A DNA stretch of 64,000 nt from positions 62,001 through 126,000 of the forward strand of contig MU623369.1 in NCBI GenBank assembly GCA_025201765.1, written 5' to 3'. Shown piece after piece: positions 24,405 to 35,513 of this stretch (the first letter of the stretch is position 1; each line of letters opens with the position of its first letter). Below the pieces are notes generated by a model. That model did not search any database. It saw nothing but the letters and a program-made list of their open reading frames with translations, and was not told the origin of the DNA. A program made the position numbers and the translations under genes. The DNA comes from Daldinia sp. FL1419. Its lineage: Eukaryota > Ascomycota > Sordariomycetes > Xylariales > Hypoxylaceae.

Positions 24405-24927
24405 ATGAGGAAGACATACCCGAGATGACGATATGAATAAAATACCATGGCGTTTATGAACGTTTGAAGCTTCTCTGGCATTAATGAATGATTGAAATGA
24501 TGGAACACGGTATTCTTAACGTGGTTTGTGCTCACTGATGGCTACATGTTTTACTTGCATGATTCATATAGAAAGGTCTGTGTTCAAGCATAATTACATG
24601 GCGAACTGTTGAAAGTACTTAATTCAAGCTCTCCCTAAGGGGACTAATCCTCTCGCTGTCTGTGTTGGCTCCCTGACAATTAGCAGTGGTAATATTGAAA
24701 CTTTCATTTTTAGCATTTGCCTTCGGAAGGCCAATACGCATTAGCTCTGTATTAAAGAAATAGTTGAGACAATCACGAACTGTAGTACCTCAGCGCTGAC
24801 AGTATAAAACTCACCTATGCCGTACAATCTTGATGTTTCCTCTAGCTGACAGAAATGCCCATATTTTAGTATTCCCCCCCCCCTCTCCCCCCTTTTTTCC
24901 GGTTGTCAAATCCAATAAATCCTAAAA
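24405..24927. other. Spacer with polypyrimidine tract
   Basis: 3' flank of the preceding gene and upstream flank of the orphan domain gene. A C/T-only tract lies near 24870-24900, with a run of 13 or so C followed by TCTCCCCCC. No gene seen. Confidence 0.45.
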
Positions 24928-25531
24928 ATGCATCCACGACGCATTGCTTACCACTTAACGATGGGTCTACGCCTTTCTAAAGTCGTAGCCCAAATATGTA
25001 CCTCACCCCTCCAAGTTGACGATTTCTCATGGTTTCAAAGTAGGAAGAATAGCCTCAGGTTGAAGGCAAGTGGTAAGATACATATACACTGGTCCGTCAT
25101 TGTCAGCCCGTTCAGCTATTAACCCGATCTTAACAGATGATGATTCTATGATATCAATTTCCGTCTTTGGAGACGGGATAAGATTCCACCCCCGTCCGCT
25201 TTCCTACTACTACGAAAGCTTACCCTGCATCGACGCAGAAGCATCTGGATATGACGCACTCGCATTTACCATGAAAGCGCCTTCCGATGGATCTATCACG
25301 CTTGAGATGCAAACAACGGACGATTGTTCGACAGAAGCGTATAATAGCACATGGCGATATGTGGTGAACTTCACCGGGGAGGCCCAGAAGATCGTAGCTC
25401 CTATAAGCTCGTTCGAAGGTGCTAAGACAAATGGCATCGCAGCGTTTAATTGGGCTACATGGGAATCGCATAACAAGGATTTCGACTGGGAACTAAGTGA
25501 TATAAAGCTAACCTGTAATGGGAAAGCTTAA
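24928..25531 (+). CDS. Orphan carbohydrate-binding-like beta-sandwich domain, possibly a gene fragment
   Basis: Exon 1 24928-25072 and exon 2 25137-25531 join across a 64-nt intron (GTAAGA/ACAG) in phase, giving about 179 residues. Motifs are VDDFSWFQSRKNSL, then DDDSM, YYYESLPCID, YDALAFTMKAPSDGSITLEM, VAPISSFEGAKT and FDWELSDIKLTC. This order resembles, from memory, the accessory domain found C-terminal to fungal polysaccharide deacetylases and in small wall proteins. No catalytic domain is seen in the 500 bp upstream and there is no signal peptide, so it is either a stand-alone gene with an unseen first exon or a relic. The next feature downstream is also a relic. Confidence 0.5.
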
Positions 25532-25707
25532 AAGTTCAAGAAATCAGCACGTTGGCACTTGGACTGAGCATGAAGCAAATTGTGACTTCTGGGCCGTAAG
25601 CGTGACGAGAGGGAGGGAGATCTGATACGTTTATGTCTGTGTAATTGCCACCAATAACTATCTTAGTGCCAAGATCCTCGAGGATGCTTTTCAAATCAGG
25701 GTTCTAA

Positions 25708-26040
25708 CTACATCATGTTTAGTACTCCGAGGGAAACGTTTGGCGGCAGTGTATCCTTTGAAGGATAGAGCTCCGAGGATATATCGTAACCGTCCAGGAT
25801 GACATCGGGGTATTTTTCTCGGAGGAGTAATAGTAACCTGCCGGTACCGGTCCCTATATCAGCGATTCGTGGCTTTGAAGGCAGCCTAGTAATAACGGCG
25901 AGATGGAGTAGGTAGATATCCAATGTTACTACGCGGGTGAGCAATGGTCACTTAAGGTCATGGGGCGGGTTTCCATACTCGGTTACGTAGTCTAGTTGCG
26001 TATTGAGTCTATGTCTTTGTTAGTAGAAGCCCTTTGGATT
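25708..26040 (-). pseudogene. Decayed class I SAM-dependent methyltransferase fragment
   Basis: One continuous minus-strand frame reads QRHRLNTQLDYVTEYGN, a stop, then PLLTRVV..., PRIADIGTGTGRLLLLLREK and LDGYDISSELYPSKDTLPP. The IADIGTGTG glycine-rich SAM-binding motif and the following acidic LDGYDIS are typical of the fungal LaeA/secondary-metabolism methyltransferase group. In-frame stops at about 25955 (TGA after HDLK) and 26020 (TAA after GFY), and a stop soon after the motif, leave only the SAM-binding third. No intact donor gene is visible in the window. Confidence 0.65.
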
Positions 26041-26141
26041 ATATTCGGTGCGCACCTTGGGACCTCGCTAGGTGATATTATCCGTGTGGATATTGGTCAT
26101 CTTGGTAGGTTCCTGTAAACGATACTGAAAGAAAGTCCGGT

Positions 26142-27608
26142 TTAAGTCCAGGAAGGCTTAAATATACCGAGATCTATTGGAACTCTTACAACGTTGAAGA
26201 TAACCCATCTCGGTTGCAAGTCTTGATATATATCCCTAAATGATTCTGGTAGAATCCGACATTGTAGTAACTCTTCGGCGGAATCGTTAGATGGATTGAG
26301 CTCGATTTGTAAGTTAAATATCCAAAGGAGGTCTTTGACATGCTCCACAGTAGCTTCTTCTGGGTCTGGTTCTAATAGCTCGTCGTAGACAATATCGGCA
26401 TCTAGCACAGGTACGTTGAGCTTTTCGATAAAAAAGTCCGTCATATCTTCACCGTATACATTGCTCAAATTTACTTTGCCTCGAATCTGTGATGGGGCAG
26501 ACCACAAACACTGAGATGGTTTATACCATGTTTGAGAGTCAGTAATCGCAAAAAGCAAAGCATCGTCCTCAAACGTATCTCTGCACAAATTATTGTTTGC
26601 CTATCCATTGTACCTTCAGGACAACGATAATACCTCATTTCTTCCAACGAATCATCTGATAACTCCATTTTATCTAACTCGGAGTACAGATTTCGGACCC
26701 TATCAAGAAGCTCTAGAGGACTTGACTCCTTGAGGTATCTAAGCTCTTCCGCAATATCATTCCATGAACACTCCTGTATACCTAGTGTTTCCTGGAAGAA
26801 ATTTGTGAAGTTAGACTTCTCAAGAATGGAATCCTTAAGCTGAGCCTCATATAAGGGAAGAATTGGATAAGCTGTTTCCATATACGTTGGCCCGTTCAGT
26901 AAACAGTCATTTGGCTCAGTCCAAGTAGGGTATTGCCCCTCTAAATCAGGTATGAGGATAGCATCCATGTCTTCGAAACATAAGCTAACAGTATAATTAA
27001 CTTACTTAATCTGAAAGTACACCTGGAAAGGAAACTATGTATACTTACTATAGTTATCATAAACTGTTTAGCCTTTTGTATCTCTCTGTTCGGCGAATCT
27101 AAGCATTCTGCATGAAGGCGTAGGTATAGTCGCAAAACGCGGGAATGGTTGGGAAGACTAGACGTTTCTAAGCTTTTCTCTTGTATATGGTCGAGTATGT
27201 CGAGGAAGAACACGAAATCGGGGCTAGATCTCGCCCCTATGTCGCACAAGAAGTTCCATCGAGATATTGAGGCCGAATCCCTACCAATTTCAATAAAAGG
27301 GAAGAACTCCCCTACTTCCATAAATTCTTCGCGCCTTTTTAATAAGGCCGGAAGAGGTATATAGGTGTTGGAAAGCTGTATTAGATGACTATCCTCGCAT
27401 GTTATTTCCAGCCCTGCCAGTTTTTCCCTCTGCTCAGACGTCGCGTGTCGCTTTTCCGCATGCCAGCTTTGTTCTAAAAAAACCAGCAGCTCCGAGGGCA
27501 GGAATTCAGCAACAAATAGGCATTCCGGTGAAAGTGAATATCTATCGGGACTTAATAGTCTTGGGCGGTTGCGAATTCCTAGGCGATATGTATCAGGTAT
27601 AATTACCT
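26142..27608 (-). pseudogene. C-terminal remnant of a large fungal protein (HSP90-type ATPase/sacsin-like family suspected)
   Basis: Three exon-like blocks: 27049-27608, 26634-26984 and 26142-26580. Block 1 reads ECLFVAEFLPSELLVFLEQS, LSNTYIPLPALLKR, FFPFIEIGRD and SRVLRLYLRLHAE. Block 2 has DAILIPDLEGQYPTW, SNFTNFFQETLGIQE and WNDIAEELRYLKE. Block 3 has DALLFAITDSQTWYKPSQ, LWSAPSQIRGKVNLSNVY and LNVPVLDADIVYDELLE. The 53-nt intron 26581-26633 joins blocks 2 and 3 exactly in phase (EEMR-DTFEDD). The first junction (donor at 27048, acceptor near 26985) has good sites but is out of phase. The order matches, from memory, the end of very long fungal proteins with an N-terminal HSP90-like ATPase; that N-terminal part is absent here, and a stop lies just before block 1. 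Confidence 0.5.
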
Positions 27609-28630
27609 AAATATTGCAATGTTTATTCGGAGGGTGCATGGTCATGGTATGACTTCGACGAGACAAATCGATAATGGAAAAAAAGGATTCGCGCATGCTT
27701 ATCTACATACAACTAATGGGGGGTGGTAATGTGTATGGTTGAATAAATTATCTATCGGATATACTACTTATTCAACAGCATACTCTCGGCCCGAGGAGTT
27801 TACATTCAATGTTCGGGGTCGCGGCATGGCCACCGTCATTGTCTTGGTAGTTTTGTCGTGTTTCTTATGATTTTAAGCCGCGCGGTTAGCCGTTACATAG
27901 AACTACTCGAGGTTTACCATGACGACACCCCAACCAATGGAGTTTCGCCCGTCTATGGGCTTGATGCAATTTATATACGGCCAATCACGCCAAATTTGGT
28001 GGCAGGTAGCTTGAACGTTGATCCGGTCGTAGTAAGGAAGAATCATATATGTAGGTATCTAACATGTTACATATTGATGGGAAAACCCCCGTTTCCCGGT
28101 GTAATCCTACACCTCGTTGCTGCGATGTTACGTAGGCACCTGGCAGCGTTGTTACAAAGGTTGACGATGCTGACGAGCAAAGAGTCGAATATCGAGCAGT
28201 ATTAATAATGCTATATATATCTGGATACATTGGGTACAAGCGATGTGCATTCACGTCTATTAGTACCTGGACTCGGGACACCAACTATTAGGATAATAGT
28301 CAGGGTCTGGTAAGTCTGGTGGTAAACTGATTGGTTGTTAAATTCTCTAGGTTAGAATCTACGCTAGGATGCAAAGCGAGGATATTTACAAACAGGCCTG
28401 TTCCCAGGCCGTAAGGATTATGTTGTGCGGTCCGTGCCCCAAGCAGGATCCACAATGATACCTTGTAACTGTAGTTATGTGATTATCGATAGTTAGCGTC
28501 GCTTTCGTTTATTTATTAATTCCGCCGCCTAATAAATTCTGCCGCTCTAGTCGTCGCAGCTAATAGGTAAGCCGCCTTCAGCAGGTAGCCTTCTGGGTTA
28601 GCGTGTTATTAACCATAACATTAGGTACTA
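27609..28630. other. Spacer upstream of the MITE, no gene seen
   Basis: No coherent continuation of the decayed gene at 26142-27608 and no recognisable family. Short frames (for example near 27858-28205) show no motif or splice support. Confidence 0.45.
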
Positions 28631-29023
28631 TCCCTCGAGGTGCGAGAGTGGCACAGTGGGGGGCGCTAAAGATTGTGTCCAATCAAAAATTATTGAAATG
28701 TAACTACATGTTTTTACGGCAAAATTTGCTTGTGCCATAAGTACCCGCATTTATTAGTTTTATAAATCAATATAATATACTTTTTATAGCAAAAACGTTG
28801 AAAATATAAATTAAAAAAATTATTATAATAAAATACAATTTAATATATATCTATTAAAATTAATTATTATTCATTGTAACTTAAAATTAGGTATTTTGTT
28901 GTGTTGAATAGATTTTTATGGTATTAGGTGAGGCTATTTTCGTTGTATATGAGCTTTTGGACCAATCAAACTATTAGTAGTTTTTTAGCCCGCCCCACTG
29001 TGCCACTCTCGCACCTCGAGGGA
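28631..29023. mobile_element. MITE with 40-bp terminal inverted repeats and TA target duplication
   Basis: A 393-bp non-coding element. The left end begins TCCCTCGAGGTGCGAGAGTG and the right end is its reverse complement; the first 31 bp are identical and the next 9 differ at two positions. Both ends are flanked by a TA dinucleotide (28629-28630 and 29024-29025). A second short inverted match follows (TCCAATCAAA on the left, TTTGATTGGTCC on the right-hand complement). The interior is strongly AT-rich. TA duplication plus terminal repeats and lack of coding points to a non-autonomous Tc1/mariner-type element (pogo/Fot1 group in fungi). Near-identical ends suggest fairly recent insertion. Confidence 0.85.
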
Positions 29024-29232
29024 TAACCTAATAACCTGCACACCGCCCCAGCACTGCTTTAACCCCAAATCCAATCCCCCGCTTTCCGTCTTAGGTGGTT
29101 TTTGTCCCACGTTCCCCCAGCAAGGCGGAAAGGTACCTATGTAAAAAGGTATCAGGCCGAAATTTCGAGAAAAGAACCTTAACCCAGTAGGATCTAGTAA
29201 CTAATAGTTGACTATCTTATCTAACATTCCAG

Positions 29233-29288
29233 CCCACCAACCCACCAACCCGCCAACCCGCCAACCCGCCAACCCGCCAACCCGCCAA
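29233..29288 (+). repeat. Seven-copy 8-bp tandem repeat in the Sgt2 upstream region
   Basis: Two copies of CCCACCAA followed by five perfect copies of CCCGCCAA, about 235 bp before the Sgt2 ATG. Its C-rich, C/A-only-plus-G character and position suggest part of the promoter or 5' leader; copy number may vary between strains. Confidence 0.85.
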
Positions 29289-29524
29289 CCCACTTCATCT
29301 TTTATTACCTATAACTATACCAAACTCGCCGAACAGTTACCTGATTTCTTCACCTGCAACACACTAGAGAGCTTTTTTGTTCTTCTGGATTTCCTTCGCT
29401 TAATTCATACCCCCCTGAACTCCTCTTTTTCATCACATTCACTCACTTTCTCTTGCACGAGAACAGGAAATATACAACTCGGGGACTCATTGACCCCTCA
29501 GTTGGATTCTTTACCGCAGTAACA

Positions 29525-30749
29525 ATGGTACGTCTTAATCCGGTTCCATCTCACACTTCTTCTTCCTCTCTTTTCACTTCTATCCTATCTACCCTATCCT
29601 ATACTGCCCGTGCTGTAGTTTCCTAAAAGAACACTCAGCTTCGACGTCGTATACAAAGTACATATTAATATAATACTAATCCCCTCCCACTAGGCGACGA
29701 CAACGAAACAGCGCCTGGCCCTCGCCATCTGCGACTTCCTCACCACCTCTACAACCGACGGTACCCTCTCGGCAGACGACAAGGATAGCATCGAAGTAGC
29801 CATCAACTGCATTGCCGAATCCTTCAAGGTCGACCCCAACGACGCCGCCGCCGTCTCCGCCGCTGTCGGCACCCAGAACCTACTACAAGTCTACGATGCT
29901 TACGAGAAGCTCAAGGCCGCCGCCGCTTCCGCCAAGCCCGCTTCCACTTCGGAGCCCGCCGAGAAGGAACTGACCGACGAAGAAAAGGCTCGCGCCGAGG
30001 ATCTCAAGGCCCGCGGAAACCGCGCCATGGCCTCCAAGGATTACCCCGCCGCCATTGATCTCTACACCCAGGCTCTAGCCATCTATCCTCGCAACGCAAT
30101 CTACCTCTCCAACCGCGCTGCCGCCTACAGTGCCGCCCGCGACCACGCTAGCGCCCGTGCCGACGCCGAAACAGCCGTTGCTATCGACCCTAAGTATACC
30201 AAGGCCTGGTCGCGTCTCGGCCTAGCCCGCTTCGCTCTCGGCGACGCAAAGGGTTCCATGGAAGCCTACCGACAGGGTATCGAACATGAAGGAAACGGCG
30301 GCAGCGAGGCCATGAAGAAGGGCTTCGAGACCGCTAAGCGCCGAGTTGAAGAGCTCGAAGGGGACGCCGGGGACTCGGCGCCCACTGCGCGCGGCGGCGG
30401 TGGCGGTGGCGGTGGCCCTGACCTCTCTAGCTTAGCGAGTATGTTCGGTGGTGGAAACCAAAGTGGAGGAGGTGGTGGTGGTGGCATGCCCGATCTCGGT
30501 AGCATCATGAACAACCCCATGTTCGCCAGCATGGCGCAAAACCTCATGTCGAACCCGGAGATGATGCAGAACCTAATAAACAACCCGCGCCTGCGCGATA
30601 TGGCCAACCGCTTCTCTAGCGGCGGCGGAATGCCTGACCTAGGCTCCCTGATGAACGACCCCAACATAGCCGACATGGCGAGGCATATGATGGGCGGTGG
30701 TGGCGATGGTAATGGAAACCCTGAAGCTGGGAACGGCACGGGCCGATGA
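29525..30749 (+). CDS. SGT2: Small glutamine-rich TPR co-chaperone Sgt2
   Basis: Takes tail-anchored membrane proteins from the ribosome and passes them to the Get3/4/5 system. The ATG at 29525-29527 forms a 3-nt first coding exon; intron 29528-29693 (GTACGT/TAG) joins it to exon 2 at 29694-30749, for 352 residues. Without this join no ATG precedes the conserved N-terminal dimerisation domain (TKQRLALAICDFLTT). Three TPRs run from about residue 95 to 205 (LKARGNRAMASKDYPAAI, LSNRAAAYSA, AWSRLGLARFALGD). The C-terminal part is Gly-rich with NNPMFASMAQNLMSNPEMMQ and NNPRLRDMANRF, the STI1-like client-binding segment, rather than the Gln-rich tail of yeast. Strong codon bias to C/G-ending codons fits high expression. 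Confidence 0.92.
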
Positions 30750-31735
30750 TCGACTATTTCTTTTTTCATTACCGACCGAATCCCACCAGGTTCATCTGCT
30801 ATAAGTGGATGATGGGTGAGTATATAGGGTCCACCAGACGATGGGATGCAAACGGCATGGCATGGCGCTGCTAGAACTAATCAAAATTTTGGGCCGAATA
30901 TGACTGGGCGGGAAGGATACGGGATTATAGCCAGTGATGGCTCTCATAATTATCCTATTATCGTCCTTGCAGTCAGCGAACGGATGAAAGGGGCGACGGA
31001 TAGCCGGGTTTGAGTTGCGTTGGTCACAAGTATACTTCGATTATGACAGATGAGTACCTAGGTACTCAGGGGTAATGATAGAAGGCCAAAAGGGACAATA
31101 TAGGGGTTGACTACCTACTTATTCATAATCCATCGCATCTGCTAACTAAGGTCCTAATCATACATCGCGAACCATCTGTGCTGATAATGAGGCAAATTGA
31201 TAATACTAGATAAGAGTTGGGCCAGGAAAGGGGGAAAATTAAATCAGTGCTCGTCTAAGTTTTTCCATCTACACCTCGACTCCGTACCATGCCGTAGTGT
31301 TCTTTCGTTTTTGTTTTCCTCTAAACAGTAGAATACCTGGTCCTGAAACACATAACTTTTCTTTTTTATCCTCGAATGCCACCGTCCGAGAAAACAAGAA
31401 TGAGAAAAAAAGAAAAATAACAATAATAATAATGGCCATTTTGGTTTCTCGCCTCCCCTCCCTTTTACCCTCCAACATCCATAATCCTGTAACCGGCCCA
31501 CCAGCATGTTATAAATCGGAGTCAATCAACACGCGACATAAAGCATCCATAATCGACACCATGTATTCGTTTGCTTCCAATGCGAAATAGGGTCTCCGTG
31601 AAAAATCATAGGAATACGTATAATTAGAAATGTAGAAATGTGCATAAGAAAATGGATTACATATTTAGAGGCAAAGGGAAACTAAAATAGAAATGACAAG
31701 ACGCATTACTGAAAAGTACCGTTCGCAATGCGGCA
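30750..31735. other. Convergent 3' spacer with an 18-bp palindrome
   Basis: Lies between the Sgt2 and ABC-transporter 3' ends. Positions 31051-31068 form a perfect palindrome, TGAGTACCTAGGTACTCA. A CAATAATAATAATGG patch occurs near 31419-31434. No gene supported. Confidence 0.5.
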
Positions 31736-34700
31736 TCACTTCGTACGGGAAATAGAACCTCCGCGCTTTTGTGAGGGCGCTGTACTATCCTTGTGACTTG
31801 ACTTAGGGCTAGACGGACCTCGTCTTCGACCTCGCCCAGCACGATAGCGGCCGCGGGTTCGACCGCGGGAAGCACTTTTACCCCTGCTAGGACCTTGCAG
31901 GGGTGATTTTACTTTAGGGGAAGATAACGAGGGTTCGCATTGTCCCTGTAGAGGCTTATTTTCTCTCCGTGAAGGTTTCGTAGGTGTTGGCACAGGCTGG
32001 CTAACGGAGCGAGTCGGGCTACCTGAAAAACAAAGGGGTGGGGGTTCAGGACAGGATACCGATTGGAGAGTATTTCGACGGGGCTTAGAGTCGGGCGCAT
32101 CAAAAACCGTCGATCGGGCGGCGGACTCGGGGGGTATAACAGGCGAGACAGCATCATTATTTGTGCCTGATGGAATCTCATTGCGGGCTCTTATCGCTGT
32201 AGATATAGAAGCCGACTCGGAATCTACTGGTGGCACATGCTCGGGGGATCCGGCCTCGTCTTCGACGTCTTCGGCCCAACTATTTCGCATAGGGGATGTA
32301 TGATGTAAATTTAGCTCGGCTGTAGAACGCGGCGTGAACTCCGGAGCACCAGGATTCAACCTCGAACCCTGTTTGAGATTAGTGCCAATCAAAAAATCAT
32401 GAATGATTTTTCGACGGATCTACCTCTTTTTTATGCCCATTTGGAGTATTCACAGCCTGCCCGTTGGCCTTGCCTAAGCTAGGAGAGCTTTCCGCCGTCG
32501 ATGTCGGGCGCGGTGCCTGAGTGCCAATTGAGGCACCGCCACTATTTTCCGGTTCATCGACGGATCCATCTGTCTGAATAATACTGGAGGAGACTGCATT
32601 ACCACCAGGGAGTTCGTCATCCGGCTTGTCGTCCGGCTTGTCGTCCGGCTTGTCGTCCTTTGATTCCTTAGGCTTAAGGAATATTTGCTTAGACCAAAGT
32701 TCAGCATATTTGCCTTTCTTGGAAATTAATTCTTCATGGTTCCCTTGTTCAGCTATCTCCCCATTTGCGACGACAAAAATTGTATCGGCATTCATAACGG
32801 TGGAGAGACGATGTCTGGGATCAGATTAGTATACCAACTCGTAGGGTATAGTGAGCGACTAATGACTTACGCCACGATAAACGTAGTACGGCCTTGACAT
32901 AATGTGCGAAGACCATCTTGGATTTTCTGCTCAGTATCAGTATCCACTGAGCTAGTCGCTTCATCGAGAAGTACTATCTCAGGTTGCTTAAGTATAGCCC
33001 GTGCAATCGCAATTCGTTGAAGCTCGCCACCGGATAGTTTCCTAATGCAACCGGTTAGGGAATTGAATACCTGCCAAGTGGATTACAACTCACACTCCGC
33101 GCTCGCCGACACGAGTCTTATAGCCTTCTGTAAAGCCCATTATATGATCGTGAATTGCTGCTGCTTTGCATGCACTATAAACCTCTTCATCCGTTGCTGA
33201 GAGTCGGGCGTACCTAATATTGTTGATCACGGTATCGTCGAAAAGAATCGGTGATTGAGGTACGATACCAATAGACTGTCGTAGACTAGATGTAAAACAG
33301 CGTCAATATAAAACATCGAAGCGAAACTCCAAGCATAAGAAGAGTCTATCGGAAGGGGTCATCATACCTTGAGATTGTCACATCCCGAATATCCTGGCCA
33401 TCAATTTGGATAGAACCACCTGTCACGTCATAAAAGCGATCAAGAAGTTTCAAGATCGTCGACTTTCCAGCGCCGGTGGCGCCGACGAATGCCACGGTAG
33501 TACCAGATGGAACAGACACTTTCACATTCTTCAAGATGTCCTTCTTCTTGTCGTAACTGAAACTGACGTTCCGGAACTCCACTTTACCGCCCTTAAGCTT
33601 AAGGGGTTTGGCATCTGGCTTTTCAGTTACGGTTGGTTTCGTCGTCATCACGTCAAGAAGCCTTTCGGCGTGCACCAGATCTTGACTGATGTTCTTTCCG
33701 AGCTGAGAGAAAAACCGTAGGGGCGATGTAAGCTGACCCCAATATGTTAAGAGCATAACAAAGTCACCAGCAGTAGCCTGGCCTTTCGTAATTTGGTATA
33801 CGGCCAAGAATGCGCCGGCCAGTAACCCCGCAAGGAGGATCAAGTACTGGAAGGCATGTCCGACAAGATAACTGTAATACAAAGACTTCGCGGATGAGAC
33901 GCGAGAATTAACTGCCACGCCATACCGTCTTTCTTCATACGGAATTTGGTTGAAAGCACTAACGGTCTGCCAACCTTGAATACCAGCCTGACGGATATAA
34001 TGTTCCTCAAAGAACCTAAAAGAACAATAAGAACTTGGTTGACCAAAACCGAATACTAGAATAGGTATGTAGAAAACCATGTGGGATATGGAATAAAGGT
34101 ATAGTTGAAATATCAAGAAACAATTACTCACGTCCTGACCATCATTTTTCTCTTCTCCTTAAAGCTCGCGATAATACGGGTGGCTGCTTGGATGAACGCC
34201 GTTCCAGTTGCAATCGTGATGAATCCTTCATATGGCCCAAATTTTGTCGATAGGTATGTAAACGCAATGACCAAATCAATTAGCATTGGCAATGCTTGGA
34301 AGCAGATCGAATCTAGCATATTCGAAATAGAGGTTCCGTTCGAAATCGCTACAATGAGATCCGACGAACTCTTCGAATCATGGAACTCAGACGAAAGGTT
34401 CATGATATGAGAGTATGCAGCAGCTGTGAGGGCTTCCTCAGAGTAGTACTCGATAGGTAGCCACAGCATCTGCCTCAGGAGGTTAATCCCTGCCTCAGAA
34501 GCAAGAAGTCTAAGTCCGGCAAAAATCGCAACTTGAACCCAGGGGTTACTCTTGGAGACGCCACTCAAGGAATCCATGACGGCACCATACTGCCGAGGAA
34601 TTAAGAAATTGAGCACATTTCCGGCCAACAGACAGAGGCCAACGAGAGCAGCGTAGAGTTGTAGGCGACGATTTTTAACAGGCCAAATGTACGGGAAGAA

Positions 34701-35513
34701 AATGAGGAATCCTTTGGCATACGCAATCCAACTACCCTCGTTCTTCAAGCGCTTTTCGATTTTTTCTCGGGAAATACGCTGCTGGCGTTCCCAAGGCGAT
34801 TCGACGTCTCTAGGCGAGTTAGCCGTCTCTGTGTTAGTTGCATCCGTATTTGTACCCTCCGAATTGGTCCCGTAGCCACTATCTGCTGATGTGTCAACAC
34901 CATTTACGCGCTGGCCTGGCTTCGGGATCAGAGGGGCTCGTTCCTCATCGTCATCGTCATCGTCGATTCCATCTTCTCGCCAAACAAAATATGCCAAAAG
35001 AGCGCTTAGTGCAAGAATGCAGCGAGCGATGACGATAGAGGCGTCCAGTCGGAAGAAGGTTGCTGAGTTGTCACCAGTTATCGGGGTCGTCAATATCGGC
35101 TCGGAGGCTGCGATGAATAGGAGCGCAGCATTGAAAGGCTCCAATACCAACGCGATGAGCCAGGATCCGTAGAAGGGATACCAAACAGTATCAGAACCGT
35201 CACCGAGACTATTCTGCTCAATACCAAAGATCAAGATGCAGGATAGCAATCCGATAACAGTGTCTTGGGTTGGCCATCGACCCCACACAACAATATCAAT
35301 TATCTTCAAGATAAACTGGATCACAAAGGTGCTCATAAAGCAACAAAGAAGATAGTATATAACCTTGCGTCGGACATGAGTAGACTTCTTTGAATCTGAG
35401 GTCTGCAGTGTGCAGATCGCAACGGCTGAGGTAACGGCGAAGTATAGGAACACCGCAAGGGGGTAGACATAATGCAGAGTAGCCTGCACGCCCTGCAGCT
35501 CCTGTCTCATCAT
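31736..35513 (-). CDS. HMT1-type vacuolar ABC half-transporter with PAM2-like tail
   Basis: Relative of S. pombe Hmt1, which moves phytochelatins or their metal complexes into the vacuole. Six exons: 34132-35513, 33368-34015, 33094-33285, 32871-33041, 32424-32814 and 31736-32368; all introns (50-116 nt) are GT/AG and in phase, for 1138 residues. An N-terminal set of membrane helices (TMD0) precedes an acidic linker (DDDDDDEERAPLIPKPG) and the six-helix core. The nucleotide-binding domain has Walker A GATGAGKST, Q-loop VPQSPILFDD, signature LSGGE, Walker B IVLLDEATSS and H-loop HRLST. The tail holds three KPDD repeats, then, from exon 6, LNPGAPEFTP, which fits the PAM2 consensus for the poly(A)-binding protein MLLE domain, and an Arg/Gly/Ser-rich end (RGRTRGRYRAGRGRRRG). 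Exon 6 depends on the final 55-nt intron, supported by a CACTAAT branch site. Confidence 0.85.

Noticed and set aside
29233..29288. Regular repeats suggesting a CRISPR array
   Set aside because: Units are 8 bp with no spacers, and the genome is fungal; this is a simple tandem repeat.
31736..32392. Independent Ser/Arg-rich protein downstream of the ABC transporter
   Set aside because: Its presumed start falls inside an intron-like stretch with a branch site, and the in-phase join to exon 5 is better supported.
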